From contig OY482853.1 of the NCBI GenBank assembly GCA_960531495.1, forward strand, positions 4,425,065-4,489,064: DNA of 64,000 nt, in the 5' to 3' direction. This DNA is from Zeus faber (Eukaryota > Chordata > Actinopteri > Zeiformes > Zeidae). This document shows, in pieces, positions 1-15,999 of this stretch. The notes under the pieces are model-generated. The model had not been told where the DNA came from. It saw nothing but the letters and a program-made list of their open reading frames with translations, and ran no database searches. The translations under genes were made by a program, and so were the position numbers. Position 1 is the stretch's first letter. Every line of letters begins with the position of its first letter.

Positions 1-2030
1 TTCAATTAATCCATCAATAAATACTTCAATATATCCATCAATAAATACTTCGATATATCCATCAATAAATACTTTAATATATCCATCAATAAATACTTCA
101 ATATATCCATCAATAAATACTTTAATATATCCATCAATAAATACTTCAATATTTCCATCAATAAATACTTCAATATATCCACCAGTAAATACTTCAATAT
201 ATCCATCAATAAATACTTCAATATATCAATCAATAAATACTTCAATATATCCATCAATAAATACTTCACTATATCCATCAATAAATACTTCAATATATCA
301 ATCAATAAATACTTCAATATATCCATCAATAAATACTTCACTATATCCATCAATAAATACTTCAATATATCCAACAATAAATACTTCAATATATCCATCA
401 GTAAATACTTTAATATATCCATCAAAAATACTTCAATATATCCATCAATAAATACTTCAATATATCCATCAGTAAATACTTCAATATATCCATCAATAAA
501 TACTTCAATATATCCATCAATAAATACTTCAATATATCCATCAGTGAATAAGTCCGCCAATAAATTGTTCAATATATCATCAATGCGTCTATAAATATAT
601 CAATAAATACTTCAATATATCCATCAATAAATACTTTAATATATCCATCAATAAATACTTCAATAAATCCATCAATAAATACTTCAATATATCCATCAAT
701 AAATACTTCAATATATCCATCAATAAATACTTCAATATATCCATCAATAAATACTTTAACATATCCATCAATAAATACTTCAATATATCCATCAATAAAT
801 ACTTCAATAAATCCACCAATAAATACTTCAATATATCCATCAATAAATACTTCAATATATCCATCAATAAATACTCCAATATATCCATCAATAAATACTT
901 TTACATATCCATCAATAAATACTTCAATATATCCATCAATAAATACTTCAATTAATCCATCAATAAATACTTCAATATATCCATCAATAAATACTTCAAT
1001 TAATCCATCAATAAATACTTCAATATATCCATCAATAAATACTTCGATATATCCATCAATAAATACTTTAATATATCCATCAATAAATACTTCAATATAT
1101 CCATCAATAAATACTTTAATATATCCATCAATAAATACTTCGATATATCCATCAATAAATACTTCAATATATCCATCAGTAAATACTTCAATATATCCAT
1201 CAATAAATACTTCAATATATCCATCAGTAAATACTTTAATATATCCATCAATAAATACTTCAATATTTCCATCAATAAATACTTCAATATATCCACCAGT
1301 AAATACTTCAATATATCCATCAATAAATACTTCAATATATCAATCAATAAATACTTCAATATATCCATCAATAAATACTTCACTATATCCATCAATAAAT
1401 ACTTCAATATATCCACCAGTAAATACTTCAATATATCCATCAATAAATACTTCAATATATCAATCAATAAATACTTCAATATATCCATCAATAAATACTT
1501 CACTATATCCATCAATAAATACTTCAATATATCCAACAATAAATACTTCAATATATCCATCAGTAAATACTTTAATATATCCATCAAAAATACTTCAATA
1601 TATCCATCAATAAATACTTCAATATATCCATCAGTAAATACTTCAATATATCCATCAATAAATACTTCAATATATCCATCAATAAATACTTCAATATATC
1701 CATCAATAAATACTTCAATATATCCATCAGTAAATACTTCAATATATCCATCAATAAATACTTCAATATATCCATCAATAAATACTTCAATATATCCATC
1801 AGTGAATAAGTCCGCCAATAAATTGTTCAATATATCATCAATGCGTCTATAAATATATCAATAAATACTTCAATATATCATCAATAAATACTTCAATATA
1901 TCCATCAGTAAATAAGTCCGCCAATAAATAGTTCAATATATCATCAATGCGTCTATAAATATATCAATAAATACTTCAATATATCATCAATAAATAAATA
2001 TATATAAAAAATCCATCAATATATCCGTTA
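1..2030. repeat. 24-bp AT-rich satellite array with higher-order duplication
   Basis: The unit is 24 bp, built on ATCCATCAATAAATACTTC plus AATAT, in near-perfect tandem from the left edge. Because 24 is a multiple of three, the minus strand stays open and reads an 8-residue periodic peptide (YLLMDILK, or DGYIEVFI in the shifted frame). I regard this as a by-product, not a gene. A distinctive interruption (AATAAGTCCGCCAATAA then ATGCGTCTATAAA) occurs at about 543, 1801 and 1910. The first two are 1258 bp apart, showing a block duplication. The array starts outside the window. Confidence 0.95.
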
Positions 2031-2820
2031 ATATATGTATACAATGTTAAAAAAACCCATCAATAAACAATATCCTTCTATATAATAAGAGTATATCCTA
2101 TAATACAAATAATACAAATACAAAATCCATCAACAAATATAGAGATACATATATCCATTAATAAATACTTCATTATATCCATCGATAAATCCTTCAATAT
2201 AACCTTCAATGAGTATATAAATCCATCAATAAATCATTCAATATATCCATCAATGAATACATATATAAATAAATCCACCAAAAAATACTTAAATATATCC
2301 ATCAATGAGTATATAAATCCACCAATGAAGCCTTCAATATAACCTTCAATGAGTATATAAATCCATCAATAAATCATTCAATATACCCATCAATGAGTAT
2401 ATAAATATACCAATAAATATTTCAATATATCCAACAACGGATAAATCCACCAGTAATTAATTCAATATACCCATCAATAAAAACATATATAAATGAATCC
2501 ACTAATAAATCATTCAATATACCCATCAATAAATAAATGAATCCCCCAATTAATCATTCACTATTTCAATTAATATATGTAGATAAACAAAAATTATCCA
2601 TCAATCAACAATATATCTTTCAACAAATATGTAGATAAAAAAATACATCAATAAAAACGTCAATATGTCCAATATGTTAATAAGTATACAATATTTAATA
2701 TGTACAATTGTACACTGTACAATAAAATAAAATACATCTATCAATGTAACTGATTTATTGGTGGATGTACTGAAGTATTCATTTTATTTCATATGTATTG
2801 GTGGATATATTGATGTGGGA
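2031..2820. repeat. Degenerate flank of the AT-rich satellite, with inverted units at its end
   Basis: Decayed copies of the same 24-bp unit (ATCCATCAATAAAT variants) continue with insertions and loss of period. Near 2752-2815 the motif appears in opposite orientation (TTATTGGTGGATGTACTGAAGTATT), marking an orientation switch at the array edge. Confidence 0.75.
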
Positions 2821-3371
2821 ACTTCCATCATAGTTGTGAAGTCAAAATAGATTACACAACTTCAAAAATAAAACAACTAAACTTCAGCAACTATTAACCC
2901 ATCATACTCCTTCATTTGATCAGAAATTTGGTTTAAAAGTAGTTCCATTCCCCTCATGTTGGGATCTTTATTTGTTCCCTGCACATCCTCATCCATGTCC
3001 TCCAAATTGTACAGAAACACAGATTTCCCATGATGCATCACCCCCTGGACGCCGCGTTGTTTCGGATCCTAAAGTAAAAAAAACAAAACCCTTCAAGTCC
3101 ATTTGACTTTACTTTTATTTACAACTTATTTCCCTTCACCACCCCCCAAATAAAAGCTGTAAAAAAATAAAAACATTCAGTAAAATCAGCAGGTTTCTGG
3201 TCAGGCAGTGCCAGGGAGACCTTTTCCTGAACCATTAGCCCAGCACTGCTCTGTAATTATGGGATGCGATCCATCACAGTGGGATTAGTGGATACTCAGA
3301 TCATAATTAATACCTTGATAAATGCAGGTAATTAGGACGGAGCCTGATGGGAGCGGGAGGATTTCTCTCTT
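2821..3371. other. Non-coding, nothing recognised
   Basis: Mixed-composition sequence between the satellite and the polypurine tract. I see no splice-bounded coding frame and no repeat that I recognise. Confidence 0.5.
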
Positions 3372-4127
3372 TCTGCAGAGAAGGATGAAGATGAAGATGA
3401 GGAGGATGAGGGGGAGGAGGAATAGGAGGAAGAGGAGAAGAAGAAGGAGGAGGAGGGGAGGAGGAGAAAGAGGAGGAGCAAGGAGGAGGAGGAAGATGGT
3501 GAGGAAGAGGAGGAAGGGGAGGAGAGGGAGGAAGGGGAGGAGGAGATGGAGGAAGAGGAGAAGGAGGAATAGGAGGAGGAGGAGAAGAAGGAGGTGATGC
3601 GGAGGAGGAGGAAAGGGAGGAGGAGGAGCAAGGGAATGAGGAAGAGGAGGAGGAAGTGGAAGAGGAGCAGGAGGAGGAGGAAGATGGTGAGGAAGAGGAG
3701 AAGGAAGAGGAGGATGAGGAGGAAGGGGAGGAGGAGATGGAGGAAGATGAAAAAGAGGAAGAGGAAGAGGAGGAGGAGGGAGGGGAGAAGCAGGAGGATG
3801 AGGAAGATGAGGAGGAAGAGAAGAAGAAGGAGGGGGAAGGGGAGGAGGAGGAACTAGAGGAGGAGGAAGTGGAAGAGGAAGAAGAGGAAGAGAAGGAGGA
3901 GGAAGAGGAGGAGAGGAGGAAGAAGATGATGAGGAAGAGAAGAAGGAGGAGGGGGAAAGGGAGGAGGAAGTGGAAGAGGAGGAGGAGGAGGGAGAGGAGG
4001 AGGAGGAAGAAGAGGAGGAGGAGCCAGAAGGGGAGGAGGAAGTGGAGGAGGAAGAAGAGGAGAAGGAAGAAGAAGAGGAGGAGGAAGAAGAGGAGGGAGA
4101 GGAGGAGGAGGAGGAAGAGGAGGAGAA
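3372..4127. repeat. Polypurine GGA/GAA tract, about 750 bp
   Basis: An almost uninterrupted purine run on the plus strand made of GGA, GAA and GAT triplets (GAGGAGGAAG variants). All plus frames are long and open because of composition, giving Glu- or Arg-rich pseudo-peptides. No start context or splice structure supports coding. Such mirror-like purine tracts can form triplex DNA. Confidence 0.95.
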
Positions 4128-4870
4128 CAGCCTAGAGTGTGCAGTTTGTATTTGTTGAGGTGTGTGACCATCACGTCTCCTCAGGGAACATTGTTAATGT
4201 CGTTCGATAAGGAAAACAAAACACCTTGAACATTGATGAGAATCTTTGAAATGTTTTCCAGTGCAGGACGGTGCCGTCACCCATGAAAAGAGAGGGTGGT
4301 AAAAATAAATATATCAACAAACAACTGAAATCATTGTTTTATTGATATCATCCACATTTTGCCCCGTGGTGGATAATAATTGTAGACTTCTTCCATCTTT
4401 AAGATTTTTGCTTCACTTAAAATGTGTAACAATTATCAGCGCATGTTCCCCTGTGACCAGATTTAATTTAGAATTTTTTTCATTTATTTTTTATTTTATT
4501 TTTATTTGAGCTGATTTAACCACATTCAATTCACATTTAGCTGCAAGCTTATTCTTCTCATTTGAATTTCACCTCATTACGTCTCGATAAACTCCCCTTT
4601 TGGCCCATTTTCCACTTTTGGTTTGACAATGATTTTCTTCCGCTGAACAACGTCGTTATTTTTTTGTTCACGTTAAAGATGTTTTTTCCTCAGGAAGCCA
4701 TTTCACATCAAACCCTCTCGTCTGTCCCTCATCTGCCCTTTATTATTTTCATTCATTCATTTCATTTTACATTCATGTTCCCACTCTGATGCGCAGATTC
4801 ACACGTTCATTAGACACGGGAACATGAACGGTACGTGTGAAAACGCACACGTTCCCACGAGTGCTGTGCG
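4128..4870. other. Non-coding, nothing recognised
   Basis: AT-rich sequence with no convincing exon or repeat before the SINE. Confidence 0.5.
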
Positions 4871-4871
4871 T

Positions 4872-5086
4872 CATTACATTTACATTTACATTTAGTCATT
4901 GATCAGACGCTTTTATCCAAAGCGACTTACAATTGTTCAAACAGCGACGGACGCAGCCATCAGGAGCAATGAGGGGTTAAGTGTCTTGCTCAAGGACACT
5001 ACAGCATGCTAGCAGGAGGAGCCTGGGATCCAACCAGCAACCTTTAGATCACTAGCTCTACCGCCTGAGCCACCATCCCCTCCATG
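4872..5086 (-). mobile_element. tRNA-derived SINE (teleost family)
   Basis: On the minus strand it opens with a tRNA-like head: A-box-like TGGCTCAGGCGGTAGAGC and a B-box-like GGTTGGATCCC. It continues through TCCTTGAGCAAGACACTTAA and GTCGCTTTGGATAAAAGCG and ends in an (AAATGT)n tail. These body motifs are very common in fish genomes. RNA polymerase III would transcribe it and a LINE would mobilise it. The copy looks nearly full length. The exact subfamily name was not determined. Confidence 0.82.
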
Positions 5087-5131
5087 TCATATGGACATGG
5101 GGAACATAGATACACACGTGCACATGTACAT

Positions 5132-7968
<2,837 letters not shown>

Positions 7969-7970
7969 GA

Positions 7971-8000
7971 ATAAAGTATCCATAGACGGATACTTTATTC
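7971..8000. repeat. 12-bp perfect inverted repeat at a LINE tail
   Basis: AATAAAGTATCC, a 6-bp loop (ATAGAC), then GGATACTTTATT. The right arm is the tail of the LINE 3' end that begins here. Confidence 0.85.
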
Positions 8001-8560
8001 ATCCCCAGGGGGTAACAGCAGTGTCACAGCAGCTGACATAAAAAAATGGCAATAATGATGAATAAATTGAATAAAAATATGAAAAAGAAAATGGCAATGT
8101 ATGGAAAAATGTAAAAATAAACAATAAAACCAAACTGTACACAATAAAGATATGGCAACGCTCAACCTAATGATAAAAAACAATTACAACGTAAATTACC
8201 GAAAAACAATAGAAAATATAAAAGAAAATACAAATAGAACAGAAATAAAAAATGTGGTCATATACAATACATAAAGAAATAAACCTAATGTACAATGAAC
8301 CAGAAAGACGAAACTAAGGATAAGAAAAAAAAAAAAGTAATGTACACTAACCCAATTAAATAACAGTTAATAAAACCTGAAGAATTTAACAGTATGCAGA
8401 ATGTTTGCAAGAGACCCCCAAAACATACACCTCTGTAGCAACAAATGAAAAATCTGGAAGTCATGCAATTTATTTTCATAACAGATAAATGTTGAGCCTG
8501 TTTTTTTGGGGGGTTTTTAGGTAAATTAGCCTCTGACTGCACATGAATCCACTCTGGTCC
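7983..8560 (-). mobile_element. Rex1-like LINE 3' end (minus orientation)
   Basis: On the minus strand it ends with GCTGCTGTGACACTG, a CCCCCTGGGGATGAATAAAGTATC segment and a short GTCTA tail, the pattern I associate with fish Rex1/Babar non-LTR 3' ends. The upstream part is AT-rich UTR-like sequence. No reverse transcriptase remains. The 5' border is uncertain. Confidence 0.5.
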
Positions 8561-8569
8561 AAAGTTAAA

Positions 8570-8840
8570 CTCTGTAGTCTTATCTTATATTTTACTGTTG
8601 CTTATTATTTTATTTATTATTTTTTTATAAATGTTACTGTTTTCTCATAAAATTGTTTTATAAATTTTTATTTCATAATTTTACATTTCGACTCTGTTAG
8701 TTTGTACGGTTGGACTGTGTATTATTTTGTATATTTTTAGTCCTAAAGTCTGACTGTGTACTTTATGCTTCTCCGCTGAGAAGCTGCTGCAACCCCTGGA
8801 TTTCCCCCACGGGGCGACACCAAAGTACCGTCTCATCTCA
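8570..8840 (+). mobile_element. Rex1-like LINE 3' end (plus orientation)
   Basis: AT-rich sequence ending in GCTGCTGCAACCCCTGGATT, CCCCACGGGG and an AAAGTACC-(GTCTCATCTC) tail. It is the same 3' signature as the minus copy beside it, so the two are arranged head to head with tails outward. No coding remnant was seen. Confidence 0.45.
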
Positions 8841-9049
8841 TCTTAAACACAGACGTAGCTACAGAGTGGATCCACAGGAACGTATGGATTTTCCTTTTAT
8901 TTTTTTACTCCAAATAACTTGTGAGTTGGAGCCGTGGAGATCGATACAACTTTGGGTTTCGGGTCCGGGTCCAGGGAAGGGAAGCGCTTTCACTTTCACA
9001 CCTCTTTGACCTTCAGAGGGCGAGAGCTGTCGGGGCGGAGGACCCACAG

Positions 9050-9122
9050 TGTGTCCGTGCGTGTGCGTGTGTGCCTGTGTGTGTGTGTGTGTGTGCATGT
9101 GTGTGTGTGTGTATGTGCGTGT

Positions 9123-9162
<40 letters not shown>

Positions 9163-9182
9163 GTGTGTGTGTGTGTGTGCAT

Positions 9183-9218
<36 letters not shown>
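9050..9218. repeat. (GT)n microsatellite with interruptions
   Basis: About 165 bp of GT with scattered GC and AT dinucleotides (GTGCGT, GTATGT). The Cys/Val frames arise from this. Confidence 0.97.
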
Positions 9219-9219
<1 letters not shown>

Positions 9220-12200
9220 GATGCTTTGCTGGGAATTGTTTCCTGTAAAGTTAGACCCGGCTGTAACAAAGTGGGCGAGCGCTGATCTGCGGCGTGCCCT
9301 CGTCTCGCCAGATAAACTGCTGCTCGGCCGTCGCCCAGCAGCTTCATCTCTGGGCTTCTCCGCCGCCGCCGCCGCTGCCGCCGGGGTCTGCCGGTGAATA
9401 CCAAAACCTTGCACAGAATTCAGAGGTCTTACAGTACAAGACAGCCCCTTTTTATTATTATTATTTAAAAGATGTGCCATAGGCCCCCGCCGCTTCAGAT
9501 GACAGCGGCTTCTTTTGATTCCCATTTCCTCCTGGATGACAGAAAAGCCGTTTCACCTCAAAGTGGAATATTTTGCCGCTGTTTCCAAACAAGTTGCCAT
9601 GTCTCGGCATGTTTCTTTTGAATCCCCCCCCCTTATGAAATGCATCCTAAATACTTCCCCCCCACCTGTTTTTCCGCCATTTCCAGCAACTTAAGGGTTT
9701 TGCCGTTGAGAATCGGAGGGAAAGGCAACATCTGGCAAAACAACTGTGCTGGAGATCCTCTCCATCTGCGCGTGGGGCGCCTTTACCGACTGTTCTGAAT
9801 GAAAGTCGTAATTTTAGACACACGTAGTCATTGTCGTTTGATACCCAGACTGTTTTGGAACCAGCGCCTAGTGTGTACGATCACCAACGACCCGGCGACT
9901 GCGCTGTGGCAGAGAGACAACCAAGCCGGCCTGTGATGTCACCGCCCAGATGTAAAAAAAAAAAAAAGGCCTTTTTTACCCGCAAACTGAAAACACTGAC
10001 ATTCATCCTGTGTTTTTTGCCTGTGAAAAGAGGTTAGTGACATAACCATAAAAACACACCGCAGTATTTGTATAGCAGTAGAAGTATCAGTAAAGACTAT
10101 CAAACAGGTCTAGTCTAACCTTGTGTAGGCGCCACAACGGGCTCCAATTACAGGATAATTGGAGCAAAAGAACATAAAAGCCCCAGAGGTCGTGAGGGAA
10201 CAATAAGAAGAAAGATGGATCTGCCTCCAGGTTGCTGAGCCTACACTCAGCACATGTCCTTTACTCTGTTTGATTTGTTCTCTGTGAGAAATGCACCCTA
10301 AGCCGCGCGCCCGACGCCCCGTTAACCACAACGTGGACGGGCTGCAACGGGGGCCGACCGGTTTCCGTGGCAACCACATTAACAAAGCATCGTTTGACTC
10401 CGGTATCGCAAATGAACCCCATCAGCGTGATGGGGACGCCGACCTTCTCTGAGTTTTCTCATCTTCCGCTGAGAAGAACAGAACACCGTGACAACGCAGT
10501 CAACTATTTACATACGTAAAATAATAATGACACAACCTATTTACTGTTAATCAACCTATTAATGTTAATGTCATCTCTCTGAAAACACAGTGAAGGTCAA
10601 TAATAAACATAAATAAAGAAAATGTTTCCTCTCACTTTTGTCCCTGAAAAAAGAAACAATCTGAATTTCATGAAACCAACGTGAGATTAATGAAATGTCT
10701 GTTTTTCATCCGTTTTGTTCTTCCCCAATATGACACCACCCTGCTCTGACAGCATGACCATCGCTCATTTTATTTGTCTGTTTAACCTAATTTCTCTAGG
10801 GTTGTATTCTTTATCTTATTCATTATTTTAGTTTTCAGCCTTTACCTCTTGCGTACTTAACCTTTATTTGGGCAGGGAAGCCACATTGAGATTGAAAAGC
10901 AGCCAATAGAATGAACCACAAAGACATGAAAACAACAAAACATCAATTCATACTGAAACAGGTCTCCAGTTCTGTGTTTTTAGAGCCGCTGGCTTTTAAC
11001 GAGCACAAGCTTACACAAGCTTTATGAGTATGGTTTTAAAAAGTCATATTGCAAATATGAGGTTTGACATTGTGCTTACAATGGGGTTTCCATCAAGAAT
11101 ACAGATTTCAGAAAAAATAATATAATAATTTAGTTTATTTGTTCCAACTTTGTTTGGAAGTCTCATCCTACAGCGTTCTACATCTTGACATCCCATGTTT
11201 ATTTATTCGAAGCAATAACCTCTGCAGCACAGTAGGGAATATGTTTATTTTTTCTACTTTTTACGGTTAAAATCAACATAACAGGCGGTTGTCATAGCAG
11301 CAAGTAGATCAGATTGTGAGGAGATAAAATTTAACCTATTATGAACCACTAACCCACCCACTAGAAAAAAAAAAAAGATAACATATTTCAGAAATATATA
11401 GAGGACAACCCAGTCAGCTTTTTCTGAGCTGTCTATTTCGGAAAACATGTCCTGAAACAAGCCATTCAGATTTGGGGTCCCTTCCTACGTCACTTGGTGC
11501 CTGAGTAGAAATAGAACCGCCCTCCTTCTGAGTTACTCCAACCATGGCTGGAGAATAACTAGCGCTGCTGGGAAAACCAGCACAAATCTTAAAAAATATA
11601 TTTATTAATTATTACAAACTGTTTGTAAAGAAAATGCAGAGGAGGGAAATGTGAGTATTTAATAAATTATACTGCTGTGTATTCTTGATATAAAAAAAAG
11701 TATGCAAGGTGCAATCTGCTGTATGTTCCTCCAAACAAAAACAATAAATAAAAAGTGTTTTTATTGACTCATTTTGTTTTCGACGTTTACATGAAACAAA
11801 AAAATCCCTGGGGGCGGCGTCAGCGCGCGGTGTCCGCCCCCAGCTTGGAGCACCACAAAGAAAGTGGGGACAAACTTTTAAATGAGGCCTTGTAGATCTA
11901 ATTTGAGTGAAGATTCAGCAACTGAATTGCTTATTTCTGGCCACAAATTTGTTCAGAAACAGATGTTGGTGGAATGATGAGGTGAAATCAGCGAAGTTAA
12001 ATACAACAAACCCAGGAAGCCATGCTCAAACCCATTGGCTCACAGGACTCGGGGCCTCAGGAGGGTGCCCCCTCCCATTTGAACAGAGCGTCCTGGAACA
12101 GCATGGTAAAGAGGCATGTTAGAATGGCTAGAATACATAATCTGATTCAAGATTCAAGATTGAGTGGCATTTTCAACAAAACTTCAAACATGTTTTCGGG

Positions 12201-12525
12201 ACCTCAGAGACCTGTATTAACTTGTTAAAAGGGAGTATAATAGCCCCCCCCCCGAATGAAACTTTTGAAGCCGCAGATCTGATAAAAAGCACATTTTCGA
12301 TGTTTTAATCAGAAGCAGGAAGTCACAGCCTGTGTTGGTTTTAAGATTTATTTATCCTGTAAGCAAGTAGATTCAAATACAGTAACTGATAAGAAGTAGT
12401 GTTTTACACATTTATTTCTATCACTTCCTGGTCCCACAAATAACAAAACTAAAGCACTGAGAGAGGAGAAAGAAAGAAAAATTAAATGATATGAAATTAT
12501 AAATTAATAAATGAATAAAAATGAA
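9219..12525. other. Non-coding, one probable dispersed repeat near 10855-10975
   Basis: No exon was recognised. CTTTATTTGGGCAGGGAAGC with CACATTGAGATTGAAA at about 10861-10900 resembles a widespread fish dispersed repeat. Poly-A (9955-9968) and poly-C (12244-12252) runs are present. The rest is AT-rich. Confidence 0.45.
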
Positions 12526-12526
12526 C

Positions 12527-12569
<43 letters not shown>
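12526..12569. repeat. (TAA)n microsatellite
   Basis: About 14 ATA/TAA units. Leucine-rich minus frames are artefacts. Confidence 0.95.
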
Positions 12570-12570
<1 letters not shown>

Positions 12571-14430
12571 TAGCTGCAGGCAGCAATACGCAGGGTCCAG
12601 TTTATTTGTTTTAGGCACGTGTTTCATTTTTCTGGAATTTTTTGTAATGCAGTGAAATATACTGAACTTGTAAACATAATGTAGTTAGGTCCATGTCATT
12701 TCACGAATCCAGCTTTCAAGGCCTAATGTGTGAAGAATTTCCATTTCAACCAGACGTCAACCATTGATTTAAGTTGTAATGTGACATACGTGTTGTATGA
12801 GATAGGTCAACACTTACTCAGTGTGCGTCAATAATATCTGTCTGTCGTCTGGTGATTTAAAATATTGGTTGAGTTTGGCAGAAAAAAATGATTATTATTA
12901 CAGAAATGACGGCAGACGCATTCAGCCCTATTAGGATCCTTGGCTGTGAATCAACAATTGCATACGAGGATCCCTACTCGAAATTGCACATGTATAACCC
13001 AAAATAGTTGATAAACATGCATCATCATTATTTGACATTGATGTATATCAATCATAACATGATTTCCTAAGTGCTCTATCAATTGCCACAGCTATATTAT
13101 ACAACACAGTCATAGTCATCCACACCAATGCAGCCAGTAAACAGGTCTGCATAAGTCATTTGAAATGTTGTATTGAACGTTATTTGTCTTGTTGGCAATT
13201 CTGTTATTGCAACAAAATCTCTTCCTGGAACATTATCATTTGTTCTACCAGACCTCATCATTTCCTGTTAAAGATTATTTCCTTCAATCAAAACATCATC
13301 AATGTAATTTGGTGTCCATGTGCAAACATTCTGAATGTTGTTTTTAAGAACTACTGTTAAACTCACAGCTGCACACTGTTTATTTCGGGAGTCTCCAACT
13401 TGTCAGTCATCCTGGTGAAATGAGCCTCTTAACACTGAGACATATGGGGAATCGACACTTCTAAAAACAACTTTTGCAATTACTTTTCACAACAATAAGA
13501 ATAAACACATTTCATTTAAGAAATATATAAATACATGTCAGTGGTGATTACTACTTTATTGTATTTTTTCTGATAATAATGTACAACTGGAAAATTCAGT
13601 TGAATAGATGACTTGTCTATATTGTAATGCAGACAACACTTTTGGAACTTTAATATTAATTTGACATTAGAATTGTTATGGAAGAATTTCTCAATAATAC
13701 AAACACCTTCTGCCTTTTCATTAAAGTTTGGTGAGTTCAAGTGGAGGAAAATGTTTACACGACGTTTATGAAAATACTGTTGTATTTTTTACTTTAAACT
13801 AAATCTTGTCATTGTTGTAACTTACCGTGTTGAATGTACATTTGGAGACTCAGTGACAGTATGTGACGTTGTGTCTTGTATACGTCAATTATGACGTATT
13901 CACGTAAATTCACAACAACAGTCGGATTTAGATAATTCATTCTCTTACTTTTTTCCTTGGATTACATTTTCAGGAAGTTACATTTCCATGAAATACAAAA
14001 AATGTGGTGGTATTTCTGTGAGTAATTACTGCTTCTACTTTTCTGACGCCCCGCTGGATCTTGAATGCATCACTCAGTCGCACATTCCAGTGGATTTTAC
14101 TTGATGCAGTGACAAGTTTTTGTGGAATACTTTACATATTTTTTTCATTAATCCGGCAAGGTTATGTGGACCATGGAGATAAGATATCAATCCAACACAT
14201 CAACTGACATCTACCAGGTAGGAAGTTTCATAAATACACAGATAGTTGGTAAAGTGGAAAAAGTACAGAGTGACCGAGTCCACGCCGCACACTGGACACA
14301 GTCCAACTGGACGTTCTCAATCCGAATCTGTACATTTATTGCAGATAATATGATGACGTCATAAAGTGTCTGACTGTAAAAATCATTTCTCGTTAATAAT
14401 ATGACGATGTCATTGAGCGTCTGATGGTAA
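12570..14430. other. AT-rich non-coding, nothing recognised
   Basis: Repeated inspection showed neither splice-bounded exons nor a family I can name. Confidence 0.5.
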
Positions 14431-14499
14431 ATGGCATCTCCTTTATTTTGTTTACGAATAGTGATGTCAGTTTACCAGGACGGCCGAAAATTTTGTGTC

Positions 14500-14770
14500 A
14501 AAGTTGTTCAGTTATTCACTAATATCTGCTCCGTATGTGGATCGATTTGGATGAAACTTCAACCACGAGATGCTTGTGACTTACCGGTTTATGTTTTTAT
14601 GATCCAGATACCTTTCGCCGGGTTGGACATATTTAGACATGAAATGCATTGGACTGCGTCTGAGATATCAGTCAAATTTTCTTGGTTTTTCGCTCATTTC
14701 TGCTCCGTATGGGGATCAATTTGGATGAAAATTCAACCACGAGATGTTTGTGACAGTGCGATTCGGACAA
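14500..14770. repeat. Diverged tandem duplication, about 180-bp period
   Basis: TCTGCTCCGTATGTGGATCG with TTTGGATGAAACTTCAACCA (from about 14525) recurs near 14698 as TCTGCTCCGTATGGGGATCA with TTTGGATGAAAATTCAACCA. Both copies continue CGAGATGyTTGTGAC. The copies are about 90% alike over some 75 bp. Confidence 0.85.
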
Positions 14771-14773
14771 CAG

Positions 14774-14812
14774 AACTTCTGCAGAACCGCGTTCGTAGGT
14801 TCTGCAGAAGTT
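14774..14812. repeat. Perfect 15-bp hairpin with 9-nt loop
   Basis: AACTTCTGCAGAACC and its exact reverse complement flank GCGTTCGTA. It lies just after the duplicated block and may be part of the same dispersed element. Confidence 0.95.
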
Positions 14813-15650
14813 TACGTTCCAGACAGATTTAGATTTAAAAATTACGCTAATTTGCCTGGAACAACAACAATAGGGTAAATAGGGTTCATAATATTTAAAT
14901 GCGTAAGCATAAAATTAGTAATATGGAAGGCAAAATGATTGGTGGAGATTAAAGGAAGGATATAAAGGAAGGAATCTGTCCGTCCGTCTGTATGTCCTCC
15001 AATTATCTCGACAACCGTTCATGCGATCGCCTTGCCGGGTGTATTGCCCAAGGACACGCAGTGTCGAATTTGGTGCAGTTTGGACACCCGACACTTGTCA
15101 TATTAATAGACTTTGAATAAACAAGCGAATAGCAAATTTATCCAAAAGCGCTACTTGGGTGTATTTTTTTCCCATGACAAAGAGTGTATTTCCTTGTGTT
15201 TTACACCCGAGTTGCCGTGACTTTCACGAACAGGCATGCTTTGAAGGAGGACTACACTAGTAATAAATAGAAGCAATACTTATCTTCAACATGAAATAAA
15301 AAGCAATAATTAAAGCTGTAGCTGCACTGTACAGGTAGCTGCGGATGTTGCGGATTACCACTTTAATCAGAGCCTCATTCATCACTGAGTGCAATGAACA
15401 AAACCATCAACGTCCAAACAAACACAATAATAACTTCAGAGGTTTTTTAAGTCACGTTTCTCTCTCAGCAGGTTCAAATGGAACTTTCATGCTGTAAAAT
15501 TTACAAAGTCCTGCAGATCCCCAATCCATGACACCAAAAAAACAACAACAGAAAAAGCACAACTTATTTTAGACCGGCGGGTTGCACGGGGTCAGAAACA
15601 AACTGCCTTTGATTTTCGTCTCAGGCTCCGTCAGCAGGGAGTTTACATGA
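14813..15650. other. Non-coding, possible dispersed repeat near 14975-15080
   Basis: TCTGTCCGTCCGTCTGTATG followed by TCTCGACAACCGTTCATGCG looks like a fish dispersed repeat but I cannot name it. At about 15345-15365 the reverse of TTAAAGTGGTAATCC appears, a motif also found at 27988. No exon seen. Confidence 0.4.
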
Positions 15651-15869
<219 letters not shown>

Positions 15870-15999
15870 ATGTCCCCTGAGATGGAACCGCCCTCCCCTC
15901 CCCCACCCAAACCCTGACTTGCAGCAGCATCTTTGGGAAAAATGGTGTAAGATTGCCTTCATGGTGGTTACAGCATCACACATATTATTGAGAAGCATC

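Noticed and set aside
6-1830. Long minus-strand open frames with an 8-residue period
   Set aside because: They are the translation of a 24-bp AT-rich satellite. Several frames are open because the period is a multiple of three, and no other gene features occur.
3322-4174. Glu/Arg-rich plus frames and Leu/Pro/Ser-rich minus frames
   Set aside because: Compositional by-product of a purine-only tract; many overlapping frames are open together.
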